A stretch of DNA of 48,654 nucleotides from Symbiodinium natans (lineage: Eukaryota; Sar; Dinophyceae; Suessiales; Symbiodiniaceae): the NCBI GenBank assembly GCA_905221605.1, contig CAJNDS010000838.1, forward strand, positions 12,501 to 61,154, in the 5' to 3' direction. Within the stretch, counting starts at the first letter, position 1. Each line of letters begins with the position of its first letter. The notes under the pieces were generated by a model, which was given only the letters and a program-made list of their open reading frames with translations, was not told the origin of the DNA and made no database searches. Position numbers and translations under genes: made by a program. Shown here piece after piece: positions 1 to 10,075 of the stretch.

Positions 1-417
1 AGACTCGGCAATCCCCGACAGTGCATGGCTCCACCACGGACGTGTGAATGTGGACATTTCTGTAAGTCCAGATTGAGAGTGGAAACATCCAGCTCAAGCG
101 TTTCGGATTCTTAAGTTTCCATACTAAGGGTACTTGACTATCTACTACACAGGCCTCGTGTTAGTAACTGAATATAAGTTCCTTAGCAACCTAGAGTAAC
201 CTAGGAGCAGCAAGGGTCAAGGGGGGGGTATAAGGGAACCTAGATTCACTCTGCCCCCGCCCTTCCCCCCCCCCACCCAAAAGTGGAAGAAGGGCCTACT
301 CTGGAGCAACCCAAGTTGTTTTTGTGTTCCTAAGCCCTAAACCCTGAACCGTGCTGCCTCCTTCTGAGCGGGGGACTCCAAAAATTGCCGACATCTTGAT
401 GGGTTTTGGGGTTGGGG

Positions 418-467
418 TTTCGGATTTCGGGTTTCGGGTTTCGGGTTTCGGGTTTCGGGTGTAGGGC
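418..467 (+). repeat. TTTCGGG variant heptamer array
   Basis: About five units of the variant GGGTTTC follow GGGTTTTGGGGTTGGGG. One base change (A to C) has been copied through the block, which suggests local tandem amplification. The preceding 1-417 has no recognisable gene; it holds short G and C runs at about 221-270. Confidence 0.85.
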
Positions 468-554
468 TAGTGTCACAGGACCCTTGCCTGCTCTAGCAGG
501 GCTGAACGTGTGAAAGGACCTCGAAAGCCCGCGAAGCGCTCGCAGTCCCTATGC

Positions 555-695
555 CCCAAAACCCTCGAAACCCGAGACCCCCAAAACATTACACCCCAAA
601 CCCCCTGAGAAATGGAGCCTAAACCCTCAACCCCAAACCAAACATCAACCCTAAACCCTAAACCCTAAACCTTAAACCCTAAACCCGAAACCCTA
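555..695 (-). repeat. CCCTAAA-type array
   Basis: Degenerate C-rich heptamers from 555 become near-perfect CCCTAAA at 648-695. On the minus strand this is a TTTAGGG array placed directly after the exon-like segment 696-859. Confidence 0.85.
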
Positions 696-859
696 GATTT
701 GCGATCCGGCCTCGTGGCTCTCCGCCCCCTGGGGCAGGTCGCAATGCAGCTGCAGCAGAAGGGCCGCATGCCGTCCCATGGCGCTTGCAAAATGCTCTGC
801 TTGGGGGCGAAGGGTGGTTTGGGGTTGTGGGGCTTCAGGGCCGCCACGTCTACTTCCAT
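696..859 (-). CDS. Exon-like segment, unassigned
   Basis: This unique segment is flanked on the plus strand by CCCTAAA on the left and TTTAGGG on the right, the bracket shared by the better exons of this region. Two minus-strand frames are open. One starts at an ATG at 859 and holds FCCSC. The other reads RPQAEHFASAMGRHAALLLQ and looks more like an ordinary globular protein. No family is recognised. It could be an internal exon of the minus-strand gene or genes of this region; the correct frame cannot be settled without transcripts. Confidence 0.3.
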
Positions 860-870
860 GAAGATGCTTA

Positions 871-899
871 GAGTTTAGGGTTTAGGGTTTAGGGTTTAT
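871..899 (+). repeat. TTTAGGG array
   Basis: About four units, forming the right-hand bracket of the exon-like segment at 696-859. Confidence 0.85.
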
Positions 900-1616
900 A
901 GCCCTTATACTCTAATTCTACGCCTACATAATGTATTTACGCAATTTTGGGACAACTATCCAAAAGGCCAAGCTAGTAAAGTTCTACAGGTTGTGCCCGC
1001 ACCTTAGCTGGGGGTAAGGTTGTTGCAAGCCAGAGGCAGAAAAAGACAGTTGCAAGCATAGGAGTCGTGAGCCCGCTAGGTCACGGCACACAAACATGAT
1101 GTCATGGCACACAGCAAGGGTTCAAGGGCCTGTAAGGCTTACGGAAGAAAGGTTGTAAGGGAGGGGGGGTTTAGACCCAATGTGGGGAGGAAGTTTTGTT
1201 AAACCCGACTTCCGTTGGTAGTGGGAAGTTTTCACCCGGAAGCCATGACTGCCTAGTTCCTGTGTTTTCTTCTGCTCTTCTAGGAAGCCAGGATCCTGAA
1301 CCGATCCACAAGCGCCCGAAACTGCAGGTCCCAACAGCAAGTCAAACTGGGCTGGGGGTCATACATCCTGATCTACTGTTTGCTTAAGAAGCCCAAAAAT
1401 GAATAAAGATAATCGTCCCTATATCACCCTTAATAAGGAAGAATACTTTTTGTTTTTTGGGGTTCTTAAGCAATTAGTAGTTATCCATTACAACCCCCAA
1501 AGGACCCCAACCCCTTCCCTGCATCAACCAGTATCCAGTGCGTGTAAGGTGCCATTCGCCAGTCTTGCGCACCTGCAGCCGGGATTACTTTGGGGCGGGC
1601 TTAAGGAGCTCAAGGT
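900..1616. other. Unique stretch without a recognised gene
   Basis: Only short open frames (up to about 80 codons) without recognisable motifs. Composition is mixed, with a G run at 1,159-1,170. Nothing here supports a gene. Confidence 0.5.
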
Positions 1617-1650
1617 TCAGGGTTTAGGGTTTAGGGTTTAGGGCTTCGGG
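1617..1650 (+). repeat. TTTAGGG array
   Basis: Four to five units that decay into GGTTTGGGG-type sequence to about 1,715. The following 1,720-2,165 is degenerate heptamer-like DNA plus unique sequence with no convincing gene. Confidence 0.8.
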
Positions 1651-2165
1651 TTTAGGGAAGGTTTAAGAGTTCGGAGGTTTATGGCCTTCAGGTCCGGGGT
1701 TTGGGGTTTAGGTATCTAGGCGGTAGGGTTGCAGGAGATGACGATGAAGAACATGTACGCCCGACGGGATTCGTGCTTGGGTGCTGGGTTTGGGGAAAAG
1801 CCTCAATCCCAACCCCCCAAACCCTCAACACCCCAAAGCCCCCCTAAGCCCTTGCTTGGGGACTCTTTGGCCGGTATACTTTCACAACCCAAGGGTTGCA
1901 GGGCATAGATAAGGCGTGGGGCCCGATGCCCTAGAAATCCTTCAAAGGCCAGTAGGTTTCGGGCTCTGTTCACACCACTACCATCCCCCACTTTTCCTGC
2001 AACCTGGGTTCCAAAGATGAAGCAAGCAGGGGAAAATCCTAAACCCCAAACCCAAACCCGAAGCCGCACCTGTGACTCCCAAACCCTACGAAATAGTAGG
2101 TTATAACCCCCCCAAAATAGAGGGCATACCCTCCAAAATGGTAGGTAAATGGAGCCCCAAGCCAT

Positions 2166-2323
2166 AAACCCGAACCCCTAAACCCTAAGCCCTAAACCCT
2201 AGACCCTAACCCTAAACCCTAAACCCTAAACCCTAAACCCTAAACCCTAAACCCTAAACCCTAAACCCTAAACCCTAAAACCTAAACCCTAAACCCTAAA
2301 CCCTAAACCCTAACCCTAAACCC
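2166..2323 (-). repeat. CCCTAAA array, about 20 units
   Basis: The longest C-rich array of the region, with a few CCCTAA and CCCTAAAA length variants. Confidence 0.92.
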
Positions 2324-2369
2324 AAGTAGGGTGCGTGCTGCAGTCTAGGTGGCCTGATTTGGGAGGCAG

Positions 2370-2425
2370 CCAAGCTCGTTACCGCTGTAGTTCGTGAAGC
2401 AGCTGGGAATCTTGGCCGCCCCCAG
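2370..2425 (-). CDS. Short exon-like segment
   Basis: On the minus strand the frame LGAAKIPSCFTNYS is followed by a possible GT donor (GCG then GTAACG). It lies between a plus-strand CCCTAAA array on the left and G-rich heptamers on the right, the same bracket as the stronger exons. It is too short to assign and could be chance. Confidence 0.2.
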
Positions 2426-2428
2426 TTT

Positions 2429-2543
2429 AGGCTTGGGGCTTGGGGCTTGGGGCTTGGGGCTTGGGGCTTGGGGCTTGGGGCTTGGGGCTTGGGGCTTGGG
2501 GCTTGGGGCTTGGGGCTTGGGGCTTGGGGCTTGGGGCTTGGGG
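2429..2543 (+). repeat. GGGGCTT variant heptamer array, about 16 units
   Basis: A homogeneous block of GGGGCTT differs from TTTAGGG at two positions yet keeps the 7-bp period. It then grades back into TTTAGGG-like units up to about 2,590. Confidence 0.92.
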
Positions 2544-2599
2544 CCCAGGGTTTAGGGCTTGGGGCTTAGGGTCTAGGGTTTAGTGTTTACTTGCTGGTT

Positions 2600-3262
2600 C
2601 TTTGGGTGGCAGCCCTAAAACCCTAAAACCCAAAGTCTCGTGGGAAGCCTGAAGCCCAGAATCCTAAACCGCTCAAGCCCTTACTCCCTAAGCTCTAAGC
2701 CCTAAAGTTCAAGGACCTTCAGAAGGCACAGCTCCTGCAAATCACCAACCCGAATCCCTTTCTCGGGGCTGTATAACACCTTGGGTTTGGAGTTAAGAGC
2801 TGAGAGTTTAGGGCTGAGGGATGAGGGATCCAAAACCACTTGAAGGCTGGGTGGGCGCAAGGGTGCACTCGCAACCCCTGTGGCCCATAAAAAAACTCCC
2901 AAGCCCGAAAAGCTATGCCACACGTGCACTCTGACCGGAGTGCTCACCTCATTCCTTAACTTGGGCTGGGGGTTCTGGAGGTCTTTGGGTCTTCAGACCT
3001 TGCTTGGGGTACCCTGAAATTTAACCCTACACCAGGTAGCTTTGTGGAGCAGAGCGCTAAATGAGGAGTACTCGGAGGTTCAGGGTATATACTTAGTAAC
3101 CCATTAACAGTGCAGCTATAACCCACATGTAAGCCCCTTAAGTACCCTACTAAGTTACTAAGTACCATGAACCTCCCAGTCGGGGACAAATGAACATAGG
3201 CTCTTGGCCCCGCACCATCTCGTCGTCCACATCCACCATCTGCAAGGAGGCACATAGCAAGT
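2600..3262. other. Unique stretch without a recognised gene
   Basis: Degenerate CCCTAAA units to about 2,705, then unique sequence. Minus frames of 81 and 99 codons exist but show no motif or bracketed exon boundary that I can support. Confidence 0.45.
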
Positions 3263-3265
3263 AAC

Positions 3266-3346
3266 CCCGAAACCCTAAACCCTGAACCCTAAACCCTAGA
3301 CCCTAAACCCTAAACCCTAACCCCTAGGTTTAGGGTTGAGGGTTCC
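3266..3346. repeat. Head-to-head telomere-like junction
   Basis: A CCCTAAA array (to about 3,325) abuts TTTAGGG directly, with no exon between, giving an inverted repeat. On the minus strand this equals two introns' worth of bracket with the exon missing. Confidence 0.8.
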
Positions 3347-3412
3347 GGAGCTCCAGGCCAGGAATGAACCATTCGTCTTTTTGGGCCCCTGTCGTAATTC
3401 CGCCCCTGCAAA

Positions 3413-3463
3413 ACAGGGTTTAGGGTTTAGGGTTTAGGGTTTAGGGTTTAGGGTGCGGAACTC
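3413..3463 (+). repeat. TTTAGGG array
   Basis: Six to seven units. Confidence 0.9.
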
Positions 3464-3608
3464 TAGGGTGCGGAACATCAACCCCAAACCCTCAACCAAC
3501 CGACCCGGGAACTCTCCACTGGAGGAAGGCTGCGCCTCTTGGCCACAGGTCTTCATCTTGTCCACCTCCAGACCTCCCCAAAACCCGAAACCCCCTCCGC
3601 AAAAGGGG

Positions 3609-3778
3609 TGGTTTAGGTTTAGGGTTTAGGGTTTAGGGTTTAGGGTTTAGGGTTTAGGGTTTAGGGTTTAGGGTTTAGGGTTTAGGGTTTAGGGTTTAGG
3701 GTTTAGGGTGTAGGGTGTAGGGTGTAGGGTGTAGGGTGTAGGGTGTAGGGTGTAGGGTGTAGGGTGTAGGGTGTAGGG
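3609..3778 (+). repeat. Compound array: TTTAGGG then TGTAGGG
   Basis: About 14 TTTAGGG units switch abruptly to about 11 identical TGTAGGG units, a clear case of a variant spreading by local amplification. Confidence 0.93.
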
Positions 3779-4155
3779 TTCTGAAGGGAAGGGGGTTCAA
3801 GGGGGGTAGGTACCCAGAGAACCTTAGGGAAGCTAAGGGAGCCTCAGGGAGTAGTAGGGAGTATTAGGGAACCTTGGGTTGCATACCCCCTTGAACCCCC
3901 CCTCCCTTAAGGTTCCTGTAAGTTTAGCCGGTCTCTTCGAACTGTTGTGGGGTGGTAATGTCACGGACCCTGCAGAGAGATCGCAGATTTCTGTCCTTCC
4001 TTTCAATCATTTTGGATGCCAGCTCTTCATCACCCTGTGCAAGGTCCAAACTAGGATGTATAGGGTTTAGGATTTCGGGCGCACGATGCTCAATAAGAGG
4101 CGCTATGCACCCTAATTAAACCCTAAACCCTAAACAACAAACCCAAAACCCAAAC
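3779..4155. other. Unique stretch, no gene seen
   Basis: It contains a loose AGGGAGTATTAGGGA-like repeat at 3,830-3,880 and short TTTAGG/CCCTAA stretches at 4,060-4,135. No supported coding frame. Confidence 0.4.
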
Positions 4156-4244
4156 CTTAAAGACACCGCTTGAGCGGAGCTGCTGCACTTGAAGTCCGTG
4201 TGGAACGTCACCTTAGCCGTCTGATCGTTGGCATACCTTAGCTG
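4156..4244 (-). CDS. Exon-like segment, possible GH16 beta-glucanase fragment
   Basis: The minus-strand frame includes NDQTAKVTFHTDFKCSSS. It begins after an acceptor ending CCTGCAG and stops at a GTTTGGG donor that is the first unit of a telomere-like stretch. Third codon positions are strongly G/C. The order Asn-Asp-Gln-Thr, then a Thr-x-His-Thr, then Cys resembles the stretch just after the catalytic motif in fungal-type glycoside hydrolase family 16. If so it belongs downstream of the exon at 6,354-6,424. The spacing is longer than usual for the family, so the two may not be directly joined. Confidence 0.4.
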
Positions 4245-4512
4245 CTGCAGGGCCCGAACACATGATACACCCTTGAAACCCTTGAGCTCTCAACCCTCGA
4301 CCACTCCTAAACCCTAAGCTCCAAACCCCAAACCCTCGACCTCAAACCCTGAACCCTAAACCCCGAACCCCAAACCTAAACCCTCAACCCTAAACATTAT
4401 AACAATCGTTGTACTCCGAGCCCTCCCCAACCCTTCAACCCGAAACCCTCAACTTCAGCAAACAAAAAGCCTTAGGGTTTAGGGTTTAGGATTTGGGGTT
4501 TAGGGTTTAGGT

Positions 4513-4986
4513 GAACTTCATTGACGTGAAGCAACTGTCCTTCGCAGGTGCGCCCCCTGGGGGTACCCATTTCTGGGCGTCCCTTTAAGGGGATTCTTTT
4601 CTATTTGGGGTAATTATAAACGGGGTCCCTTATTCTTTGAAAACTCCCAAGTGGACCTGGGTTCCAGCTGAAGAGTTTCGGATCCTTGAACTGGGCTGGT
4701 CGCCGCAATGCGCCGGCGCTTGGTGCGCCGAACGCGTGGCCCGCGGCCAGCCACGTGGAGGTCCGAAGCTACAAGGTGGGGCCCCCTAGTTATAAGTAGA
4801 GTTATAAGAGCCCTAAATTGGGTTATAAGGATCCTCAATTAGGTTATAAGTCCCTTAACTACAGTTAGTATAGTAAGGGGGCCCCACCCTGTAGTGCGGA
4901 ACGCACGCCAGCCGCCTCTGGCATGATCCGAGTCATGGAACCCGGAGTCGCATGATCAATTCCCGCTCTGGGTTAAGCGGACACGG
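4513..4986. other. Unique stretch; one weak plus-strand exon candidate
   Basis: At 4,513-4,548 a plus-strand frame VNFIDVKQLSFA lies between a TTTAG acceptor-like edge and a GTGCGC donor-like site. The rest includes a near-perfect inverted GGGGCCCC-type motif pair (about 4,780-4,890) bracketing TTATAAG repeats, and no supported gene. Confidence 0.25.
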
Positions 4987-4987
4987 C

Positions 4988-5017
4988 TCCTAAACCCTAA
5001 ACCCTAAACCCTAAACC

Positions 5018-5056
<39 letters not shown>

Positions 5057-5104
5057 ACCCTAAACCCTAAACCCTCAACCCTCAACCCTAAACCCTAAAC
5101 CTCA
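4988..5104 (-). repeat. CCCTAAA/CCCTCAA array
   Basis: Perfect CCCTAAA units enclose a block of about seven CCCTCAA variants. Confidence 0.9.
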
Positions 5105-5141
5105 AAAAGTGAAGGTTTATGTAGGCCCCTGCGGCCTGCTC

Positions 5142-5197
5142 CTCAGTCAAAGATGTCACCATCGCGAGTGCAAGCCCAGACCCATAGCAGTTCTAGG
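5142..5197 (-). CDS. Exon-like segment, unassigned
   Basis: The minus frame LELLWVWACTRDGDIFD follows an acceptor-like CCCTGAAAG at an array edge and ends at TGA. An internal donor (GATG then GTGACA at 5,160) would shorten it. No family is recognised. Confidence 0.3.
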
Positions 5198-5211
5198 CTT
5201 TCAGGGTTTAT

Positions 5212-5545
5212 CCTAAACCCTAAACCCTAAACCCTATGAAGCCCTAAACCCTAAACCCCATGAAACCCTAAACCCTAAACCTTAACCCCGAAATTCTTTT
5301 GGATTTTGGACTTGAGGCTACAGGTTTTATGGCCTGAGCTGCTCTATGCATGTTTGATGTAGGTTGCTTCGACCTCAGGACTACGTAGAGTTCACGGCAA
5401 GCCATAAACACCTAAACCACTAAACCCCTAACCCCAAAACCCCAAACCCCTAACCCCTCTTTCCTTAAACCCCTAAACCCCTAACCCCTAAACCCCTAAA
5501 CCCTAAACCCTAAGCGCTAACCCTAAACCCTCAACCCCTAGTCCC
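5212..5545 (-). repeat. CCCTAAA arrays with unique insert
   Basis: Arrays at 5,212-5,290 and 5,405-5,545 (the latter partly the 8-mer CCCCTAAA) flank about 110 bp of unique sequence without a clear frame. Confidence 0.8.
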
Positions 5546-5548
5546 GGA

Positions 5549-5616
5549 GTAGCCTACGCACATAGAGTGTACCCTTGCTGTATGGGATGGGTAGAGGAGG
5601 GAACGCAAGCCCTAAC
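5549..5616 (-). CDS. Exon-like segment, unassigned
   Basis: The minus frame LAFPPLPIPYSKGTLYVRRL lies between a TTTAGGG array (plus strand, right side) and CCCTAAA (left side). No clear domain. Confidence 0.3.
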
Positions 5617-5628
5617 ACAAAGGACTAA

Positions 5629-5678
5629 GGTTTAGGGTTTAGGGTTTAGGGTTTAGGGTTTAGGGTTTAGGGTTTAGG
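5629..5678 (+). repeat. TTTAGGG array, seven units
   Basis: A perfect array, followed by about 70 bp of unique DNA and a run of 19 G at 5,754-5,772. Confidence 0.9.
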
Positions 5679-5776
5679 CCCACTATGCCCATAAAACTTG
5701 CTGCACCAGGTGGCTCCAGGACATCCAACTCTCCGCCTCATCTTCACTCTTACGGGGGGGGGGGGGGGGGGGTGTG

Positions 5777-5955
5777 AGTTTAGGGTTTAGGGTTTAGGGT
5801 TTAGGGTTTAGAGTTTAGAGTTTAGAGTTTAGAGTTAGGGTTTAGAGTTAGGGTTCAGAGTTAGGGTAGTTAGGGTTTATATTTACGGCTGAGGGCTGAG
5901 GGTTGAGGCTTGAGGCCCTCAACCTACAGGTTCTTAGTCGGGAATGAGGGAGTTC

Positions 5956-5986
<31 letters not shown>
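5777..5986 (+). repeat. TTTAGGG/TTTAGAG array and (TA)n
   Basis: TTTAGGG units change to TTTAGAG, then decay. An alternating TA run follows at 5,958-5,986. The next 5,987-6,230 has no supported gene. Confidence 0.85.
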
Positions 5987-5989
<3 letters not shown>

Positions 5990-6353
5990 ATAACCGATGT
6001 CCCCCTCAACTTTTTTCTTTTACGGGGTCGTATGGTGTACCGAATTCTCTCACGGAAGGAACCCTTGAGCCCGAAACCCTGAGTTGCATCCCTTAGCCCC
6101 GGTGACATGTTGACTGAAACCTGGGGACTAGGGTTGATGCTTCAGTGGGTTTTGGGTTCAGGGTTGGTGCTTCAGGCCATAAGATACAACATCATTTGGC
6201 CAAACCACCCCATTACAATCCCCCCCAAAACACTGAAACCCAAATATAAATGTTACCTCAAGGCCACAACCCCCAACAAACCCTATAAACCCTTTTAACC
6301 CTGCAAACCCTCTAAACCCTAAAACCCAAAACCCCAACCCTAAACCCTAACAC

Positions 6354-6424
6354 GATGGGTTCCCCGCCCTTGGGCCAGGGGAGGTCGCTGTTCACAAGCC
6401 AATAGGCTGGCCAGATGCCAGGGC
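6354..6424 (-). CDS. Exon-like segment with GH16-type WPAxW signature
   Basis: The minus frame reads PGIWPAYWLVNSDLPWPKGG followed by Glu. The Gly-Ile-Trp-Pro-Ala-x-Trp-Leu, then Trp-Pro-x-Gly-Gly-Glu pattern is typical of glycoside hydrolase family 16 (laminarinase/beta-1,3-glucanase) just before its catalytic Glu-x-Asp-x-x-Glu. Here the exon ends two residues after that first Glu, at GTGTTAGGG (array-edge donor). The residues after it (Pro-Ile) do not match Ile-Asp, so the active site is either split by the intron or degenerate. The acceptor is CCTGAAG at a CCCTAAA array edge. Confidence 0.45.
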
Positions 6425-6732
6425 CTTCAGGTTTGGGGTTTAGGGTTTAGGGTTTGGGGGTTAACGGCTTCCAGGTTGCCTGAAGGCTCCTCTATGTCGT
6501 GCGGCTTTAAGGGTAATATCCGCCAGGCCCCGCAGAACTAACCCAAGGGAAGCACATTGGAGCCTTCAGGAAGTGTAGGGTTGAGATTTTTCGGGACTTT
6601 CAATGCTTCTTCGGGCTGTTAAGTGGGTTGAGGGTGCCCATAAGCCCTGCTTTCGAAGATCCAGGGCTGACGGTGCTAGAGTTTAGGGCTGTAGGGTGCA
6701 GCCTATCACCAAGAGCGACTTTTCATTCAAAC

Positions 6733-6832
6733 CCCCGATGCTTGAGAGCGCCCACACTGGGGCCCCCAGGCCGTAGGGCACGTGCTTGTACTTCATGGCC
6801 TTCGGCGGCTCCCGGAAATCACAAGCCCCAAG
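6733..6832 (-). CDS. Exon-like segment, unassigned
   Basis: The minus frame DFREPPKAMKYKHVPYGLGA then PVWALSSIGG has G or C at nearly every third position. Its acceptor is the TTTAG of a heptamer array and its donor is GTTTGAATG. No domain is recognised. It lies upstream (in transcript order) of the GH16-like exon and may belong to the same gene. Confidence 0.4.
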
Positions 6833-6958
6833 CTAAACCCTAAACTCTAAACTCTAAACCTAAACCCTAAACCCTGAACCCTAAACCCAAACCCTAAACC
6901 CTAAACCCTAGACCCTGAACCCTAACCCCTAACCCCTAACCCCTAACCCCTAAACCCA
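6833..6958 (-). repeat. CCCTAAA array with CCCCTAA block
   Basis: Includes a four-unit run of the variant CCCCTAA. Confidence 0.9.
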
Positions 6959-7394
6959 AGCCCCACATGCTAAATCCTAAGGTGCACTTCAATCCCCAAG
7001 CCCAAATCCCAAAAGTGGGGAAGTTCATGGGTACGTCTACGCCCAAATATACATGCACCTGTAAGGCCCCTCAGTCCCCTAAGTAGGGTATAAGTACCGT
7101 GACTGTTGGGGCTAGGTTGCCCAGTAACCTAGGATGAAAAAGGGTGCCCTTTTTTGCTTAAAGCGGTTTATAAGGGAACCCAAACCTACCAAAAAGGGAA
7201 TAAGGGTACTGCTGGGCATCCTAGTGGGTTACCCTAAACCCTAAACCCTATTGAGATTATGAATACCCTTGAACCTCCAAGCAACCCCTCCACCCTGCAT
7301 TTGCTTCCCCAGCATTTTGGGAGAGATGAGACCCCAAAGGTTCTCCAGTAACTTAGTAGGGTTTTGGGTTTAGGGCGTCGAGTGTAGGGCTGAG

Positions 7395-7425
<31 letters not shown>

Positions 7426-7689
7426 GTGGCTTAGGGTTTGAGGGCTTGTTCTACCATTCCAGGGGGCACTGAGCCGGAGCGTTAACTTAAGGAAGCTTCC
7501 ATCAGTGAGACAGCCCCCTAAACCTCGCCCCCCGCTCCCCTAATCCTATCAACACCACGTATCCTATACACTGAACTCCAAACTCTAAACCCTAAACCCT
7601 AAACCCTAAACCAATAAGCCGCACTGCCGCCAGGGAGCCACCATAAAGCCGGTATCTGGTCGCCAAGCCTGGATCAGTGTTGACGGTCA
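6959..7689. other. Unique stretch, no gene; poly(T) tract
   Basis: It holds a run of 24 T at 7,395-7,418 and short heptamer patches at 7,225-7,250 and 7,580-7,612. No convincing coding frame. Confidence 0.5.
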
Positions 7690-8652
7690 AGGGGCCGAGG
7701 GTTTGGGGTTTTAGGGTTTAGGGTTTAGGCGGCTTTATCAGGGTACAGGGTCTCGGGCTTCTGAGGTTATGACGTTGAGGGGTTGAGGGATTCTGAGGTT
7801 GTGAGGTTGAGGGGCTGAGGGGTTGAGCACCACTTGCGCTTTCACGTTGGGCATTTAGGGCTTCGATTGTTTTAGGGCGTTTAGGGTTTGGGATTCGAGG
7901 GTTCTTTGTCAAGGGGGGGGGGGGGTGTCAAGGGGGCGCGTTTAGGGTTCAGGGTTTCGGGTTTAGGGCTTAGGGTTCCAAAATGGCCCGCAAGCCCTAG
8001 AAAGCCCTCGAGCCATAGCGCTTGAAATCCTTCAATGTTTTTAGGGTTTATAGAGTTTCTAGGGTTTATAGGGTTTGTAGGGTTTCGGGGTTTGTAGGGT
8101 TGTAAGGGTTGGTAGTGTTTATAAGGCTTGTCGGGCTTAGAGTTCGACTTGAGCTCACACCACAGGCCCAAACCCTCAACCCTAGATCCTTAGGGTTTAG
8201 GGTTTCAGGTTTAGCGACCCTAAACTCCCTAAAGCCTAGACCCCTGAACCCTAAACTTTCAAGCCCCAAACTTTGCCATATTGTGCCCCTAAAGCCTAAA
8301 GCCTAAACCCTAAACTGCCCGGACTGCCGGCCTGAGGTGAGCGCAACATCAGCGACCGCCTCCTTGGGGCAAGTGGCCCTAACCCCTCGGCCCCGAACTC
8401 CCTGGTTAGGGTTTATCGGCTTGGGTTCAGAGGGTCTATGGGGTTTTGGGGTTGATAGGGCTTGCAGGGCGCATAGGGCTTCCAGGGCTTGCAGGGCTTA
8501 TAGGGTTTATAGTTTGCGGGGTTTATAGGGTTTGCAGGGTTTATAGAGGAGGGTTTACAGGGCTTAGTTCAGGGTCCTAAACTTAATTTTAAATCTGAAA
8601 CCCAAAAACCCTAAACCCTAAACCCTAAACCCTAAACCCTAAACCCTAAACC
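7690..8652. repeat. Degenerate TTTAGGG-like and GGGTTTATA-like repeats, both orientations
   Basis: Almost continuous imperfect G-rich heptamer or nonamer units (for example TTTATAGGG and GCAGGGCTT at 8,035-8,135 and 8,403-8,560), ending in a perfect CCCTAAA array at 8,600-8,652. A G run lies at 7,912-7,925. No gene supported. Confidence 0.7.
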
Positions 8653-8986
8653 GTCTCTAGGGTTCATAGGGTTCATAAGGGATTGGGGTTTCGGGCTTCT
8701 TGGGCCTCAGGGGCTGCCAGTCCCAAATGCCCGGATCCCCATTCTGCAAGAGAGATGCCTTTGCCCTTCTTGGGCTTCCGGTGCAATTCTACGGGCACCC
8801 TTAAACCCTAAACCCTAAACCCTAAACCCTAGACCCTCAACAGTGCTATGCGTTGCAGTGCAAACAAGGTGAGACGCAAGAAGCGGTGCAGGGCTGTGCA
8901 GTGCAGCTAGCTGTCCAGTTTAGGGTTTAGGGTTTAGGGTTTAGGGTTTAGGGTTTAGGGTTCAGGGGGCTTTCCAAGGGCTGGAC
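8653..8986. repeat. Heptamer arrays and short unique segment
   Basis: CCCTAAA at 8,800-8,832 and TTTAGGG at 8,918-8,966 bracket about 85 bp. No frame stands out. Confidence 0.7.
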
Positions 8987-9294
8987 GCTTGGCATTGTGT
9001 GCTGCCATGCATTGGCTGCAGCGAGCGATAGGTGTCCGTCTCAAACGGGAGTTTGATCGAGAAGTTGCAGGGTGCGTTGCCGTCGTAGCTGCAATCGCGG
9101 TCCTTGCAGCGGACGCAGCAAAGGATATTGCCGCGCTGGGGGTGTCTGCACCACGGCCTGCCGTCTGCGGTGAAGACACCTTGCTCATGCAGAGCGACTT
9201 CAACGCAGGTTCCCAGCCTGCTTTGAATCCATGCGGTGCAGTGCTGTGCATATGGTGTGACGGCAGAGCTGGGCCGATGCTGTTCGGCGCCACC
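8987..9294 (-). CDS. Cys-rich exon-like segment
   Basis: The longest clean exon candidate of the region is open on the minus strand for about 100 codons without an ATG. It contains ILCCVRCKDRDCSYDGNAPC, and third positions are mostly C or G. The acceptor is the TTTAG of the neighbouring heptamer array at 9,295, and a GTCCAG donor is possible at 8,986. Nine or more Cys in close spacing suggest a disulphide-bonded extracellular module or a zinc-binding module. I cannot name the family. Other frames in the same segment are also open on both strands but have poorer codon use. Confidence 0.4.
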
Positions 9295-9562
9295 CTAAAC
9301 CCTAAATCCTAAACCCTAACAAGCCCTAACCCCCTAACCCCAAACCCTAAACCGTAAACCCGAAACCCTAAACCCCAAGCCCGAACAAACACTTGGGCTT
9401 GAAACATCTTGAGACCTAAGCCCTCCACTCAACGGCGCCCCCAAGCAAGCTTGAGAACTGCGGGCAGAGGGCTCAGGGGCTTCACGTCAACCCTACTCTC
9501 AGAGATCTAGGGTTTAGGGTTTAGGGTTAGGGGTTTAGGGTTTAGGGTTTAGGGTTTGGGTA
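9290..9562. repeat. CCCTAAA then TTTAGGG arrays around unique DNA
   Basis: Degenerate CCCTAAA at 9,295-9,390 and TTTAGGG at 9,508-9,562. The enclosed about 115 bp has no clear frame. Confidence 0.75.
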
Positions 9563-9813
9563 CCCTTCAGCCTGACACCCTAAACCCATTTAAAACCCTC
9601 GCAGCCCCATCGCTTTTCCAGGCAAAAGCAACTGCGCATCGCGCCCGAACGCACGAAACCCGAACGCTCTCATGCGCAAATTGAAGTCCAAGCCCAAACC
9701 TCTAAGCCAGACTCACCACCCTAAACTCTCAACCCCTAAACCCTGAAACCCTGAAACCGTGAAACCCCGAATCCCTAAACCCTAAACCCGAAACCCTAAA
9801 CCCCAAACCCAAC

Positions 9814-9912
9814 CCAGTTCAGCCAGAGTAGCTTGAAGGGATGGACTTGCTCGCCCACCCGAATAATGGCGCCAGCCTTGCTGGCATGTGCCACACTGTG
9901 AAAGAAGGCCTC
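9814..9912 (-). CDS. Exon, 33 codons, phase 0 at both ends
   Basis: The minus frame EAFFHSVAHASKAGAIIRVG then EQVHPFKLLWLNW fills exactly 99 nt. It runs between an acceptor GTCGCTCAG and a donor GTTGGG that begins a telomere-like array (GTTGGGTTTGGGGTTTAGGG). The symmetric phase and codon use make this one of the best exons of the region. No domain is recognised. Confidence 0.5.
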
Positions 9913-9935
9913 CTGAGCGACGGGGTTCGTTGAGG

Positions 9936-10075
9936 TTCAGGGTTTAGGGTTTAGGGTTTAGGGATTAGGGTTTAGGGTTTAGGGATGCTTCGGGTTTAGG
10001 GTTGTTTAGGGTTTAGGGTTTAGGATTTAGGGTTTGGGGTCTAGGGTCTAGGTTTAGGGTTTAGGGTTTCGGGCG
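9936..10075 (+). repeat. TTTAGGG array, interrupted
   Basis: About 14 units with short interruptions. The following 10,100-10,420 is degenerate repeat and unique sequence without a supported gene. Confidence 0.85.
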
